The notes below the pieces were generated by a model. That model searched no databases, was not told the origin of the DNA, and was given only the letters and a program-made list of their open reading frames with translations. DNA of 64,000 bases from NCBI GenBank assembly GCA_016705005.1, contig JADIZB010000011.1, positions 24,895-88,894 of the forward strand, given 5' to 3'. Made by a program: the position numbers and the translations under genes. The stretch is from Bacteroidales bacterium. Its GTDB lineage: Bacteria; Bacteroidota; Bacteroidia; Bacteroidales; Lentimicrobiaceae. Positions 33,937-43,359 of the stretch are shown in pieces; within the stretch, counting starts at the first letter, position 1, and the number at the start of each line of letters is the position of its first letter.

Positions 33937-35094
33937 ATGCCTCATTACTATTCCCTTGGGCAGATTCCGCCCAAACGCCATATTCAGTTCAGAAAACCAG
34001 ACGGCGGCCTTTATTCTGAGCAGCTTGTTTCGACAGAAGGTTTTTCTGATGCCTATTCAAACACCTACCATGTTTATCCGCCAACCATGGTCAGATCAAT
34101 TGACCCGCCCATCGATGTCAGACCTGAGATAGCGGTTCAGAACAACATGCAGCACCGGAGTTTCCAGGGATTTAAAGTAAATCCTGCAGACGACTATCTG
34201 AAGAGTCGTATTCCGGTGATGGTAAACAATGACCTTAGTATCATTCTGGCATCACCCAGAAATTCGATGGAGGGGTATTTTTTTAAAAACTCCCAGGCTT
34301 CAGAAATGATCTTTGTCCATGAAGGGTCAGGACTTCTGAAGAGCATGTATGGTGAAATCCGTTTTGGATACGGCGATCATCTCATTATTCCACGTGGGGT
34401 TATCTATCAGCTGGAATTCGACACGACTGAAAACCGTCTTTTCATCGTTGAGTCCTACACGCCCATCCGGTTTCCGAAAAAATACATCAACAAACTAGGG
34501 CAATTCGAGGAGCATGCGCCCTTTTGTGAACGGGATATCCGCAAACCACAGAATCTGGTGACCCACGATGAAAAAGGAGATTTTGTCGTGATGGTAAAGA
34601 AGGAACACCAATTGTTTCCCTATCATTTTGCCAGTCATCCTTTCGATGTGGTTGGCTGGGATGGCTATCATTATCCCTATGCACTGTCGATCCATGATTT
34701 TGAGCCGATAACCGGCCGGATCCATCAGCCACCACCTGTTCACCAGACTTTCGAAGCCCACAATTATGTGATGTGTGCCTTCGTGCCGCGGTTGTATGAC
34801 TATCATCCGCTTTCGGTACCGGTACCCTATAATCACAGCAATGTTGATTCGGATGAAGTGCTCTACTATGTTGACGGGGAATTTATGAGCCGCAAACATG
34901 TTGAACGGGGGCAGATTACCCTTCATCCGATTGGAATACCTCACGGGCCGCATCCGGGCACTGTTGAAAAAAGCCTCGGAGCCTCCGGAACACAAGAACT
35001 GGCCGTGATGGTTGATACCTTCAAACCTTTATGGATTACGAAACAGGCAATGGAAATCGAGGATCCGGACTATTTCAGGTCGTGGATCGAATAA
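33937..35094 (+). CDS. hmgA: homogentisate 1,2-dioxygenase
   Basis: The 385-aa Fe(II) cupin enzyme opens the ring of homogentisate to maleylacetoacetate. It has HYYSLGQIPPKRHIQFRKPDGGLYSEQL at the N-terminus, FVHEGSGLLKSMYGEIRFGYGDHLIIPRG in the first cupin half, and the iron-binding second half with GWDGYHYPYALSIHDFEPI and HPIGIPHGPHPG. This is the short bacterial form rather than the 430-aa eukaryotic type. It is the first of four same-strand genes for tyrosine breakdown (hmgA, hppD, fahA, flavin reductase). Confidence 0.95.
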   Translation: MPHYYSLGQIPPKRHIQFRKPDGGLYSEQLVSTEGFSDAYSNTYHVYPPTMVRSIDPPIDVRPEIAVQNNMQHRSFQGFKVNPADDYLKSRIPVMVNNDLSIILASPRNSMEGYFFKNSQASEMIFVHEGSGLLKSMYGEIRFGYGDHLIIPRGVIYQLEFDTTENRLFIVESYTPIRFPKKYINKLGQFEEHAPFCERDIRKPQNLVTHDEKGDFVVMVKKEHQLFPYHFASHPFDVVGWDGYHYPYALSIHDFEPITGRIHQPPPVHQTFEAHNYVMCAFVPRLYDYHPLSVPVPYNHSNVDSDEVLYYVDGEFMSRKHVERGQITLHPIGIPHGPHPGTVEKSLGASGTQELAVMVDTFKPLWITKQAMEIEDPDYFRSWIE

Positions 35095-35180
35095 GAGAAC
35101 AGTACAGAAAAACCTTTTTCTGATAAAATCCGGTATAAAGCCCTGCCCTATTTTAAAACAGCATTGACAAAACTTTAAAA

Positions 35181-36281
35181 ATGAATTCAAGAGAAGATTT
35201 TCTGCCCATCAATGGCACCGATTACGTTGAATTTTATGTGGGCAATGCCAAGCAGGCAGCCTACTATTACCAGACAGCCTTTGGTTTCCAACCCCTGGCT
35301 TATGCCGGACTCGAAACCGGATTAAAGGACCGCACATCGTATGTGCTGGTTCAGGATAAAATAAGATTTGTATTCACCTCCTCTCTTGTTCCTGACAGTG
35401 AAATAGCTGTTCATGCGATGAAACATGGCGATGGTGTCAAGGTTGTTGCCCTTTGGGTTGATGATGCCCGGAAATCATGGAAGGAAACTACTTCCAGGGG
35501 TGCAGTTTCGTGCCTGGAGCCGAAAGTTGAAGAAGACGAACATGGGGAAGCTGTATTTTCAGGCATCAGGACCTATGGTGAAACCGTTCATATTTTTGTT
35601 GAACGTAAGAATTACAACGGGCCTTTCCTTCCCGGCTATGTGGCCTGGAACCCGGAATACACGACAAAGGATGCCGGTCTGAAGTATGTTGACCATATGG
35701 TCGGTAATGTAGGTTGGAATGAAATGAACAAATGGGTAAATTTCTATGCCGATACCATGGGTTTCACTCAACTCGCATCCTTTGATGATAAAGACATCTC
35801 TACAGAATACACTGCCCTGATGAGCAAGGTAATGACCAATGGCAACGGGAGAATCAAATTCCCGATCAATGAACCGGCCGAAGGCAGAAAACGTTCGCAG
35901 GTTGAAGAGTACCTTGATTTTTTCGGAACCAGCGGCGTTCAGCATGTGGCTATGGCAACCGACAATATACTGGAGACAGTCGGAGAACTCAGAAAAAGGG
36001 GTATTGAGTTCCTTACTGTTCCCGACAGTTATTACGATACCGTTCTCAACAGGGTTGGAAAGATTGATGAGGAAATCCTGGCATTGAAGAAACTGGGCAT
36101 CCTGGTTGACCGGGATGATGAAGGTTATCTTCTTCAGATTTTCACCAAGCCGGTCGAAGACAGACCAACAGTGTTCTATGAAATCATACAGCGAAAAGGA
36201 GCCAAATCTTTTGGGAAAGGCAACTTTAAGGCTCTGTTTGAGTCCATCGAACTGGAGCAGGTCAGAAGAGGCACTTTGTAA
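35181..36281 (+). CDS. hppD: 4-hydroxyphenylpyruvate dioxygenase
   Basis: The 366-aa protein has two vicinal-oxygen-chelate domains. It converts 4-hydroxyphenylpyruvate to homogentisate, with decarboxylation and side-chain shift. The iron ligands are visible as the His of YVDHMVGNV, the His of GVQHVAMATDNI, and the Glu of FYEIIQRKG near the C-terminus. The motif GFTQLASFDDKDI opens the catalytic domain. It lies 86 bp after hmgA, and its substrate would come from tyrosine transamination. Word repeats begin at the first base after its stop codon. Confidence 0.95.
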   Translation: MNSREDFLPINGTDYVEFYVGNAKQAAYYYQTAFGFQPLAYAGLETGLKDRTSYVLVQDKIRFVFTSSLVPDSEIAVHAMKHGDGVKVVALWVDDARKSWKETTSRGAVSCLEPKVEEDEHGEAVFSGIRTYGETVHIFVERKNYNGPFLPGYVAWNPEYTTKDAGLKYVDHMVGNVGWNEMNKWVNFYADTMGFTQLASFDDKDISTEYTALMSKVMTNGNGRIKFPINEPAEGRKRSQVEEYLDFFGTSGVQHVAMATDNILETVGELRKRGIEFLTVPDSYYDTVLNRVGKIDEEILALKKLGILVDRDDEGYLLQIFTKPVEDRPTVFYEIIQRKGAKSFGKGNFKALFESIELEQVRRGTL

Positions 36282-36480
36282 TTTCGGATTTCGGATTTCG
36301 GATTTCGGATTGTGGATTTCGGATTGCGGATTGCGGATTGCGGATTGCGGAATTCGGAATGCTGATTGCGGATTGCGGATTGCGGATTTCCGGCAATCAT
36401 TGATAAGTACTTTTTACTTTTTACCTGCCTGCGGCAGGCAGGCTTTTTACTTTTAGCTTTTTACTTTTAACTTTTTACAT
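36282..36480. repeat. word-repeat island between hppD and fahA, with GC palindrome
   Basis: From the base after the hppD stop, 7-bp words TTTCGGA/TTGCGGA repeat about fifteen times to 36390. A second family, CTTTTTACTTTTAAC (11-12 bp), fills 36408-36479 and is split by the palindrome CCTGCCTGCGGCAGGCAGG at 36424-36442. No promoter or coding sequence is evident, so fahA either depends on read-through or has a promoter within the repeats. Confidence 0.85.
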
Positions 36481-36492
36481 ATCCTCCCCCCC

Positions 36493-37743
36493 ATGAATTC
36501 CTGGATTAAAACACCTTCTCAAAGCGACTTTCCCATACAGAATCTCCCTTTCGGGATAGCATCTATCCCTTCCGGAAAAACTGTTGCCGTTACCCGGATC
36601 GGAGACACTGTGATTGACCTTGCGAAACTGGAGCAAATGGGTATCCTGAATGATCCGGGATTTGATTTCAGGGAGGTCTTCGGGCAGCCGTTTTTAAACC
36701 ATTTCATTGACCTGGGCAAGGAAGCCCACAGGGCATTAAGACGGCGGTTACAGGAAGTATTCAGTGATATCAATACCGATCAGAATCAAAAGGATGCCCT
36801 GAAAACCAGCGCATTCCATTCCATTGATTCAGTTACCATGCAGATGCCGGTAAAGGTCAGCGATTATACTGATTTTTACTCATCCATCGAGCATGCCACC
36901 AATGTTGGCAAAATGTTCCGCGATCCGGCCAATGCCTTGTTACCCAACTGGCGTCATCTCCCGGTCGGGTATCATGGAAGGGCCTCTTCCATAGTAGTTT
37001 CCGGTACTGATGTTCATCGTCCGAAAGGTCAGACCCTGCCGCAGGGATCAGATAAACCGGTCTTCGGCCCTACCCGTATGTTCGACTTCGAGTTGGAGAT
37101 GGCATTTGTCGTTGGACAATCAACCCGACTTGGAGAAAGCGTAACAACCTCCCAGGCAGAAGATTACATATTCGGATTCCTTCTTTTCAACGATTTGTCA
37201 GCCAGGGATATACAATCCTGGGAATATGTTCCGCTGGGTCCATTTCTTTCGAAGAATTTCGGCTCCATAGTTTCACCCTGGATCGTAACTCTTGAAGCGC
37301 TGGAACCTTTCCGGGTCAAAGGACCATTGCAGGATCCTGAAGTACTCCCTTACCTGAGAACCGATGGGCTGAGAAATTTCGACATTCAGCTTGAAGTATT
37401 GATCAGACCCGGTAAAGGCGAAGAAAATCTGGTCTGCAAATCGAATTTCAGGCATATGTACTGGAACATCTGCCAGCAACTGGCACACCATACAGTAAAC
37501 GGGTGCAACATCACTACAGGAGACCTGTATGCTTCAGGGACCATCAGTGGCCCTGATCCCGGCTCATACGGATCGATGCTTGAACTAACCTGGCGTGGCG
37601 CAAATCCTCTGACACTGAACGACGGTAGCAGCCGGAAATTTATTGAAGATCACGATGTTCTGATTATCCGGGGTTTTTGTGAAAAAGACGGATTAAGAAT
37701 CGGCTTCGGTGAATGCAAAACAACTGTGCTACCTACACTATAA
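36493..37743 (+). CDS. fahA: fumarylacetoacetase
   Basis: The 416-aa enzyme hydrolyses fumarylacetoacetate to fumarate and acetoacetate, the last step of tyrosine breakdown. It has an N-terminal SH3-like domain (FPIQNLPFGIASIP) and then the FAH catalytic fold: MPVKVSDYTDFYSSIEHATNVGKMFRDP, PVGYHGRASSIVVSG, and FDFELEMAFVVG with the metal-binding acidic residues. LFNDLSARDIQSWEYVPLGPF and the C-terminal GTISGPDPGSYGSMLELTW follow. It continues the hmgA-hppD run after a repeat island and is followed 9 bp later by the flavin reductase gene. Maleylacetoacetate isomerase is not in the window. Confidence 0.96.
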   Translation: MNSWIKTPSQSDFPIQNLPFGIASIPSGKTVAVTRIGDTVIDLAKLEQMGILNDPGFDFREVFGQPFLNHFIDLGKEAHRALRRRLQEVFSDINTDQNQKDALKTSAFHSIDSVTMQMPVKVSDYTDFYSSIEHATNVGKMFRDPANALLPNWRHLPVGYHGRASSIVVSGTDVHRPKGQTLPQGSDKPVFGPTRMFDFELEMAFVVGQSTRLGESVTTSQAEDYIFGFLLFNDLSARDIQSWEYVPLGPFLSKNFGSIVSPWIVTLEALEPFRVKGPLQDPEVLPYLRTDGLRNFDIQLEVLIRPGKGEENLVCKSNFRHMYWNICQQLAHHTVNGCNITTGDLYASGTISGPDPGSYGSMLELTWRGANPLTLNDGSSRKFIEDHDVLIIRGFCEKDGLRIGFGECKTTVLPTL

Positions 37744-37752
37744 TACTACCCT

Positions 37753-38646
37753 ATGTTTAAAACCGTAGATCCTTCAAAAACAGCACACAGTGAATTGCAT
37801 AAGCTGATGCTTGGTGCCATTGCACCCCGCCCAATTGCCTTTGCCAGCACCATCGATGCCGAAGGACGACCCAACCTCTCTCCATTCAGCTTTTTCAACG
37901 CTTTCGGGGTAAATCCGAGTACCATTGTTTTCAGTCCGTCGCGCAGGGGTCGTGACAATACCACCAAAGATACCTTCGACAACATCAGGCAGGTACCTGA
38001 AGTTGTGATCAATGCGGTTACTTATGATATGGTGGAGCAGGTAAGCCTTGCCAGTACTGAATTCCCGAAAGGAGTCAACGAATTTGATAAATCAGGGTTC
38101 ACCGCCATCGCATCTGAAAAAATCAGGCCTTTCAGAGTTCAGGAATCGCCTGTGCAGTGGGAATGTCAGGTACGGCAGATTATCGAAACCGGAAGCGGAG
38201 GAGGTGCAGCCAACCTCGTTATTTGTGAGGTTGTTCTTGTGCATATCAACGAAGGGATTCTGAACAGCGAAGGAGTGATAGATACAAGCCTGATTGATCT
38301 TGTTGGCAGAATGGGCGGAGACTATTATGTCCGGGCCCATGGCAGCAGCCTGTTCACCGTAGAAAAGCCATTGACGAAACCAGCCATTGGAATTGATTCG
38401 CTGCCGGTACATTTGAGAAACAGCCCGGTACTGACAGGAAATGAACTTGGCAGACTTGGCTCATCCTTAAGACCGCCTTCAGCTGAAGAAATCAAAACAG
38501 CATCCCTTTTCCCCGGAATCAAAGAAATCACTGAGAACAAGGTCCTTACAACCGAAGCTAAACTTGAAAGGCTGCATTCCGTTATCCGCGAACTGTTGCA
38601 TCAGGGTCGGAAAGAAGAGGCCCTGGCTATCGGGTTTCTTTACTAA
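37753..38646 (+). CDS. flavin reductase family protein (FMN-binding split barrel)
   Basis: The 297-aa protein has the flavoredoxin-like fold at residues ~15-200: LMLGAIAPRPIAFASTIDAEGRPNLSPFSFFNAFG, then FSPSRRGRDNTTKDT, and EFPKGVNEFDKSGFT. The C-terminal ~90 residues (VHLRNSPVLTGNELGRLGSSLRPP) form an extra helical region found in the larger Bacteroidota members. It probably binds FMN and supplies reduced flavin, or acts directly on a small substrate. Its place directly after fahA suggests use with the aromatic pathway, but no oxygenase partner needing flavin is present. Confidence 0.85.
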   Translation: MFKTVDPSKTAHSELHKLMLGAIAPRPIAFASTIDAEGRPNLSPFSFFNAFGVNPSTIVFSPSRRGRDNTTKDTFDNIRQVPEVVINAVTYDMVEQVSLASTEFPKGVNEFDKSGFTAIASEKIRPFRVQESPVQWECQVRQIIETGSGGGAANLVICEVVLVHINEGILNSEGVIDTSLIDLVGRMGGDYYVRAHGSSLFTVEKPLTKPAIGIDSLPVHLRNSPVLTGNELGRLGSSLRPPSAEEIKTASLFPGIKEITENKVLTTEAKLERLHSVIRELLHQGRKEEALAIGFLY

Positions 38647-38687
38647 ATGCCGGAATCATCAGTATGACATAGCAATGTTGAAAAAAC

Positions 38688-38720
38688 AAAAAGCCCGGCT
38701 CACACTTGCCGGGCTTTTTT
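38688..38720. terminator. bidirectional terminator, tyrosine genes / HmuY operon
   Basis: AAAAAGCCCGGC and GCCGGGCTTTTTT form a perfect 12-bp stem with an 8-nt loop and T runs on both strands. It lies between convergent genes (flavin reductase stop at 38646, HmuY-like stop at 38746). Confidence 0.92.
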
Positions 38721-38745
38721 CACACATTTACAAACAAAATCCTGA

Positions 38746-39771
38746 TCACAACTTCTGATATTCAAATGTGGGATAGCCTTTCTGACCCTGCTCATTGTAA
38801 AAATCAGTAAAGCGGAGTTTAAAATAAAAGCCATCAATATTTTTAATGATATAGACCATTTCAGGGATAGCTTCATAAGTAACGTCGCCGGATGTAACAT
38901 CTCCTTTCAAACGTTTCCATTCATAACCAATCACATCCCGGCGGGTAGATAAAACCATTTTTTCAGCAGCTTCCCTGTCAATCTGATCAAAAGGCATAAC
39001 CGAATCCATTACAGCAGTGACAAGGGTATCGTTGATCAGTACACCGGTTACCAGATAGGGGTATTCCTCCCCTGTATCGGTAAATAGCATTGTTGTATAC
39101 TGGGTAAATAGTAAATCCCAGTCAGCCGCAGCAGGTATTGGTTGAGTTGTCAGCTGCCCGGTATCAAATGACATGACAACCAGTTCAAGCCCTTCCTGAC
39201 GGGTAAACTCAAATGTTCGTTCTTCATTTCCGTCAAGTTCAGCAATACGTATACTAACTTCACCACTGGCCGGATCGATGATCGGTTGAATTTTTATGTA
39301 TCCGGCCGGAAGCCCTTCTTCATTTAAACCTCGGTCAACCAGTAACACTTCGTTAAGGCTGACAGGGCCATCCGGAGTAGAGTTCCACCAACGGCCTATT
39401 GCATTTTCTAAAGGATTACCATCAGAGCTATCAAATGAATATTCAAAACCATCGGATGAGTAAGCGACCTCAAAAAGATCAGATCCGGTATGGGCAATTC
39501 TGATGAATCTGGCAGTATTTAATACCAGTGTAAAGTCATCAACGACACAGGAAAGCGCAATGTCCCAATCATCTTTTATATTTGAACTGACCACTGCACC
39601 CTCTGATAGATTGAAATAGGACTGAAGACTATAGTCGGGCAACATTTCGATTACGACTTCCGAAACATCGCCGGGAGGCAAAGGAATCACTCTCTCATCT
39701 TCCTTAAAGCAGGAAGTGAGCAACCCGATTAAGGGGAATAGCATAAAAATCAGCTTATTTCTTCTTTTCAT
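38746..39771 (-). CDS. HmuY-like lipoprotein
   Basis: The 341-aa lipoprotein has a signal sequence with lipobox (KRRNKLIFMLFPLIGLLTSC). The mature part resembles the HmuY family: a DDWDIALSC strand pattern, AADWDLLFTQYTTMLFTDTGEEYPYLVTGVLIND, and a final IDGFYFKLRFTDFYNEQGQKGYPTFEYQKL. HmuY captures haem in Porphyromonas; here the ligand (haem, siderophore or other) cannot be read. Its start overlaps the end of the TonB receptor gene by 17 nt, so the two are translationally coupled. I chose the ATG at 39771, which begins the lipoprotein signal; the frame is open further upstream. Confidence 0.82.
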   Translation of the reverse strand: MKRRNKLIFMLFPLIGLLTSCFKEDERVIPLPPGDVSEVVIEMLPDYSLQSYFNLSEGAVVSSNIKDDWDIALSCVVDDFTLVLNTARFIRIAHTGSDLFEVAYSSDGFEYSFDSSDGNPLENAIGRWWNSTPDGPVSLNEVLLVDRGLNEEGLPAGYIKIQPIIDPASGEVSIRIAELDGNEERTFEFTRQEGLELVVMSFDTGQLTTQPIPAAADWDLLFTQYTTMLFTDTGEEYPYLVTGVLINDTLVTAVMDSVMPFDQIDREAAEKMVLSTRRDVIGYEWKRLKGDVTSGDVTYEAIPEMVYIIKNIDGFYFKLRFTDFYNEQGQKGYPTFEYQKL

Positions 39772-41980
39772 CTTTCTGAAAGCCATATGTAATTTTAACA
39801 AAAACAGTCCTGCCCCAGGCGACTGGCACTGAGTTGCCACCCTGACTATGAATCCCTCCCGATCCACCTGTGGAGGTAATGTTTTTAACATCCAGTATGT
39901 TGCGCAATCCAGTGCTTACTGACAATTGCTTTTTAAAGAATGATTTCAGGACTGTGAAATCCAGGTTATGATAGGCTTCCTGGTAACTTAGTGTAATCTC
40001 ATCATCACCAGTGATATACAAGACCGGCGTTTTGCCAGTGTATTTGTAGGAAGCTGTAAAGTGAAGATCCATTTCATCAATCCGGCATGTAACATCAACC
40101 CCTGTTTCAGGCGTCCAGTAATACTTACTGTCATCCATTCCCTTATTTGCCGAAGCCATACCGGTAGTACCCCAGCCAATCCGGAGATCGAACATGGGAT
40201 AAAGCGAACTGCGTAATGAGGCATTGTATCCAAGAGTTTTGGTATGGTCAACATTATAATAGGTATATTGCAGATCGCTCGTGGAACCCAGAACAGGGAG
40301 AAGACTAATCTGATCCTGAATGTTGTTAAAGAAAAGTTTGATTTCCGTTTCGGTTGCGTAGGTTACTTTCTCGATACGATGCGAAACCTGAAACTGCATA
40401 TTCTCAGAATACTCAGGCTGTAAATCAGGATTGCCTTTAATATCGTGATTGGAATTGACAAATGACATATAGAGTTCCTTGAGTGTCGGAGCCCTGAAAC
40501 CTTTGGCGTAGGAAGCCCGGAATATGAATCCCTTATAGGCTCCCCCTTTCAAATGAAGCGCGTATACCAGAGGAGCTTCAAACCGGTTGTTCCATATGAA
40601 CCTCATTCCGGGCTGAAAAGCAAGCCAGGAAAAAGGAGTGTACTGAAAAGTTGCAAATACACCGACATCTGTAACGTTATATCTTTCAAAACCCAACCGT
40701 TCACCGGTTCCCCAATCATGGCTCAGATCATATCCAAATTGAGACCCTAACTTACCAGATTCATTTCTAAGAGAATACATGGCTCTTGAAAGCAATGAAC
40801 CAAATCCTGTGGTATCATATTCGAGGGGCCATTTCTCAGGTATAGAGAGATCATTGAAATAGAGTGTACGCATCCGGCTATAAACCGACAATGAATTGCT
40901 GAGCGTAAGAGGATTCGAACCTTTGGTTGTAAGATCAACAGTGGCAGTATACCTGTTCGTTTTAAAATAATTATCGAAGGCTTTGTAATAGTATGGGGCT
41001 GATGCCGACCCTCTGAGCAGCATTAACTCATCAAAATAACTTAATCTGGATTTAAGAATCACTTTATTCAACACGAGTCTGTAATCAAGATCAGTACTAA
41101 CCTGCCGTTTGGGTTTCCACAGGCTCACTCTGCCGTCTTCTTCAGGCGAGAATCCGGCAAAGAAATTTCGTGAAGCCTGTAACCCTATGGAATTCTTACC
41201 ATTACTCAGGCTGAAACCGCCGTTGAAATCAATCTTTCCCACCGATTCAAGGTATGCACCTGCATTGGCTGTTAATGATTTCCCGGGAAGTTCGTTCGTT
41301 ATTATATTTATAACACCCGCCATCGCATTACTACCATATATAACTGACATCGGCCCTTCAATGATCTCGATCTGCCTGGCATTCTGAACATTAACCTGAC
41401 TCAGGTCAACACTTCCATTCAAACGGCCTATAATGGGAACTCCATCAACCAGAATTTTTACATTTTCTCCTGACAGGCCTTGCAAGCTCATTCCTGTTCC
41501 AAGGGAAGCGTCCTGATTAAATCTGATATTCATCTGGTTACGAAGTGCCCCTGTAAGGTCGCTGGCGGCACTCCGCCGTAACTGCAGCTGGTTGATGACA
41601 TTTACCCGATACAAAGACCGGTCGGCACTGCCTGGATTGTACTGTGCTGTAACAACCACTTCATCAAGCGAGAATACCTCAGGCAGCATGCGGATCACTG
41701 GATCGGAACCAGGCAGGATGGTATCGTTATACTTTTGAAAGCCGACATAGGTAACCTGCACAATTGTCGGCTTTGAAATCTGCAATTTCACAAAACCATC
41801 GAAATCAGAAACAAAGAAACGCGATGTTTTCGATCCGGGTTCGGTAGCTTTCATATGCGCGAAAGCTACCGGATTGCCGGTTCTGTTATCCACAATACGC
41901 AGATTCCCATTCTGACCTGAAGCCAGGAAGGCAATGACAACAAGAAATGCAGACAAAAGCGGTCTGAAATGTCGCATCAT
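39755..41980 (-). CDS. TonB-dependent outer-membrane receptor (HmuR-like)
   Basis: The 741-aa protein has a signal peptide (FRPLLSAFLVVIAFLASGQ) and a carboxypeptidase-like regulatory domain (NLRIVDNRTGNPVAFAHMKATE) to about residue 100. A plug domain follows with DEVVVTAQYNPGSADRSLYRVNVI and VDGVPIIGRLNGSVDLSQV, then a 22-strand barrel ending WGRTVFVKITYGFQ. It imports a haem-like or metal-chelate ligand with TonB energy. Neighbouring HmuY-type genes on both sides, each overlapping by a few bases (ATGA overlap upstream, 17 nt downstream), define a tight three-gene operon. Confidence 0.92.
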   Translation of the reverse strand: MMRHFRPLLSAFLVVIAFLASGQNGNLRIVDNRTGNPVAFAHMKATEPGSKTSRFFVSDFDGFVKLQISKPTIVQVTYVGFQKYNDTILPGSDPVIRMLPEVFSLDEVVVTAQYNPGSADRSLYRVNVINQLQLRRSAASDLTGALRNQMNIRFNQDASLGTGMSLQGLSGENVKILVDGVPIIGRLNGSVDLSQVNVQNARQIEIIEGPMSVIYGSNAMAGVINIITNELPGKSLTANAGAYLESVGKIDFNGGFSLSNGKNSIGLQASRNFFAGFSPEEDGRVSLWKPKRQVSTDLDYRLVLNKVILKSRLSYFDELMLLRGSASAPYYYKAFDNYFKTNRYTATVDLTTKGSNPLTLSNSLSVYSRMRTLYFNDLSIPEKWPLEYDTTGFGSLLSRAMYSLRNESGKLGSQFGYDLSHDWGTGERLGFERYNVTDVGVFATFQYTPFSWLAFQPGMRFIWNNRFEAPLVYALHLKGGAYKGFIFRASYAKGFRAPTLKELYMSFVNSNHDIKGNPDLQPEYSENMQFQVSHRIEKVTYATETEIKLFFNNIQDQISLLPVLGSTSDLQYTYYNVDHTKTLGYNASLRSSLYPMFDLRIGWGTTGMASANKGMDDSKYYWTPETGVDVTCRIDEMDLHFTASYKYTGKTPVLYITGDDEITLSYQEAYHNLDFTVLKSFFKKQLSVSTGLRNILDVKNITSTGGSGGIHSQGGNSVPVAWGRTVFVKITYGFQKDEKKK

Positions 41981-43218
41981 TTTACCAGAATCACTTTATT
42001 GAATGAAGCAACACTATTATTTTTGGTCATAAGGACATAAGTTCCCGGTTTGAAGTGGCTGACGTCAAGCTTCATGGATTCCGTCCCGGTAATTGTCCAT
42101 TCCTGAAGAATCCTTCCACTCAGATCGTAAATGGCTGCTATGCCACCGGTAACATTGCCGGGAAGCAATAAATTCAACTCCCCTGATGTCGGATTCGGAT
42201 ATATGCTGCCGGCATCAGCAGACACTTCACCGATACCCATAGGTGATATCAGTTCAGTGGTGAAAGTTGCTATCCCGGTAGATGAACCGGAGAAACTTTC
42301 GAATACAAGCTTGATCACACCACTCTGCTGAGCCTTCGCGAAATACATGAGTGAATCTTCGACGATATACTGGAATGAATTCATGTCAAAATATTTCCAG
42401 TCGTGTCCGATAATATCACTTCCTGTTTCAAAATCAAGATTGGTCCAATCGGTGAATGCAGGATCGGTTTTGGCTACCCGTGCAGCTTTTACAACAGGAT
42501 TAAGCAGGACACCGACCACCGGGTAAGGGGTATTCTGAACCACACCATAATATTTTGTAAAAAGGATATCCCAGCTGGCAGCGGCCGGCTCACGGTCAAC
42601 GATTCCTGTGGTGAATGAATATGCCATAAATGCTTTGTCAACGTAAGGATTAACATCAAGGGTGACCGTCTGGTCCTGCTGACCATCAAGTAAAGAGAAC
42701 CTGATTTCATACTTGTTCAGCGATGAATATTTACGGACAATGTTGAGTTTCCTGAAAATGCCGTCGGGTGTTTTTACAAGAAACAGGGAATCACCTATCA
42801 CATCATGTGAGGTGGCACTGTAAACGCCCCATCCATAATCGGGATGGCCTTTCTGGTTGCGGTTGAACGCGCCGTTCTCCCAATCTGAAGGATCATTGTA
42901 CATCTTGTTCCATCCGGAAAAACCGGTGGTATCAAAACTATCCCAGCCATCCTTATCGGCATTCGGATAGGTGTAAAGCTCAACGCCGGCCCCGTCATTG
43001 GTAATGATTCCGGCACTGAAGGCATTGGTGTAAAATGCAATATCCCAGATATTCCTGGGCGAAACCTTCACTACACCGGTGGTAAGTGAAAAGAAAACTT
43101 CATTTGCATACTGGGGGCCCATTTCTATTGAGCCAGGTGTTTGAGCCTGAAGCCTGCTGAAATTGAAGACCACGAGTAACGCGAATGACATCAGCGAAAT
43201 AGTAAGTTTAGTTTTCAT
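41977..43218 (-). CDS. HmuY-like secreted protein with T9SS sorting domain
   Basis: The 413-aa protein has a signal peptide (KTKLTISLMSFALLVVFNFSRLQAQ). The HmuY-type body includes NIWDIAFYTNAFSAGIITNDGAG, EPAAASWDILFTKYYGVVQNTPYPVVGVLLN and SDIIGHDWKYFD, parallel to the lipoprotein two genes downstream. Residues ~340-413 form a type A T9SS sorting domain (AGSIYPNPTSGELNLLLPG to ASFNKVILVK). It would be exported to the surface instead of being lipid-anchored. The stop codon overlaps the TonB receptor start (ATGA). The ATG at 43218 was chosen for its signal peptide. Confidence 0.82.
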   Translation of the reverse strand: MKTKLTISLMSFALLVVFNFSRLQAQTPGSIEMGPQYANEVFFSLTTGVVKVSPRNIWDIAFYTNAFSAGIITNDGAGVELYTYPNADKDGWDSFDTTGFSGWNKMYNDPSDWENGAFNRNQKGHPDYGWGVYSATSHDVIGDSLFLVKTPDGIFRKLNIVRKYSSLNKYEIRFSLLDGQQDQTVTLDVNPYVDKAFMAYSFTTGIVDREPAAASWDILFTKYYGVVQNTPYPVVGVLLNPVVKAARVAKTDPAFTDWTNLDFETGSDIIGHDWKYFDMNSFQYIVEDSLMYFAKAQQSGVIKLVFESFSGSSTGIATFTTELISPMGIGEVSADAGSIYPNPTSGELNLLLPGNVTGGIAAIYDLSGRILQEWTITGTESMKLDVSHFKPGTYVLMTKNNSVASFNKVILVK

Positions 43219-43359
43219 AATAATTAGGTGTTTAAACGGTCCTGACCGTTTCAGTTGATCCAATTGAGGTGAAATACCTTCAATATGGAATACCGACTAT
43301 TGTTAATAATAAAGTGAATGAAATGAAATCCAGCCGGATATGGCTGAAGAAAAGAATTT

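Noticed and set aside
36282..36390. CRISPR-like array
   Set aside because: Units are 7 bp with no spacers and no cas genes; it is a tandem word tract.
40905..40925. GTTCGAATCC on the minus strand, like a tRNA T-arm
   Set aside because: It lies in frame inside the TonB receptor gene, with no matching acceptor stem, anticodon arm or CCA end around it.
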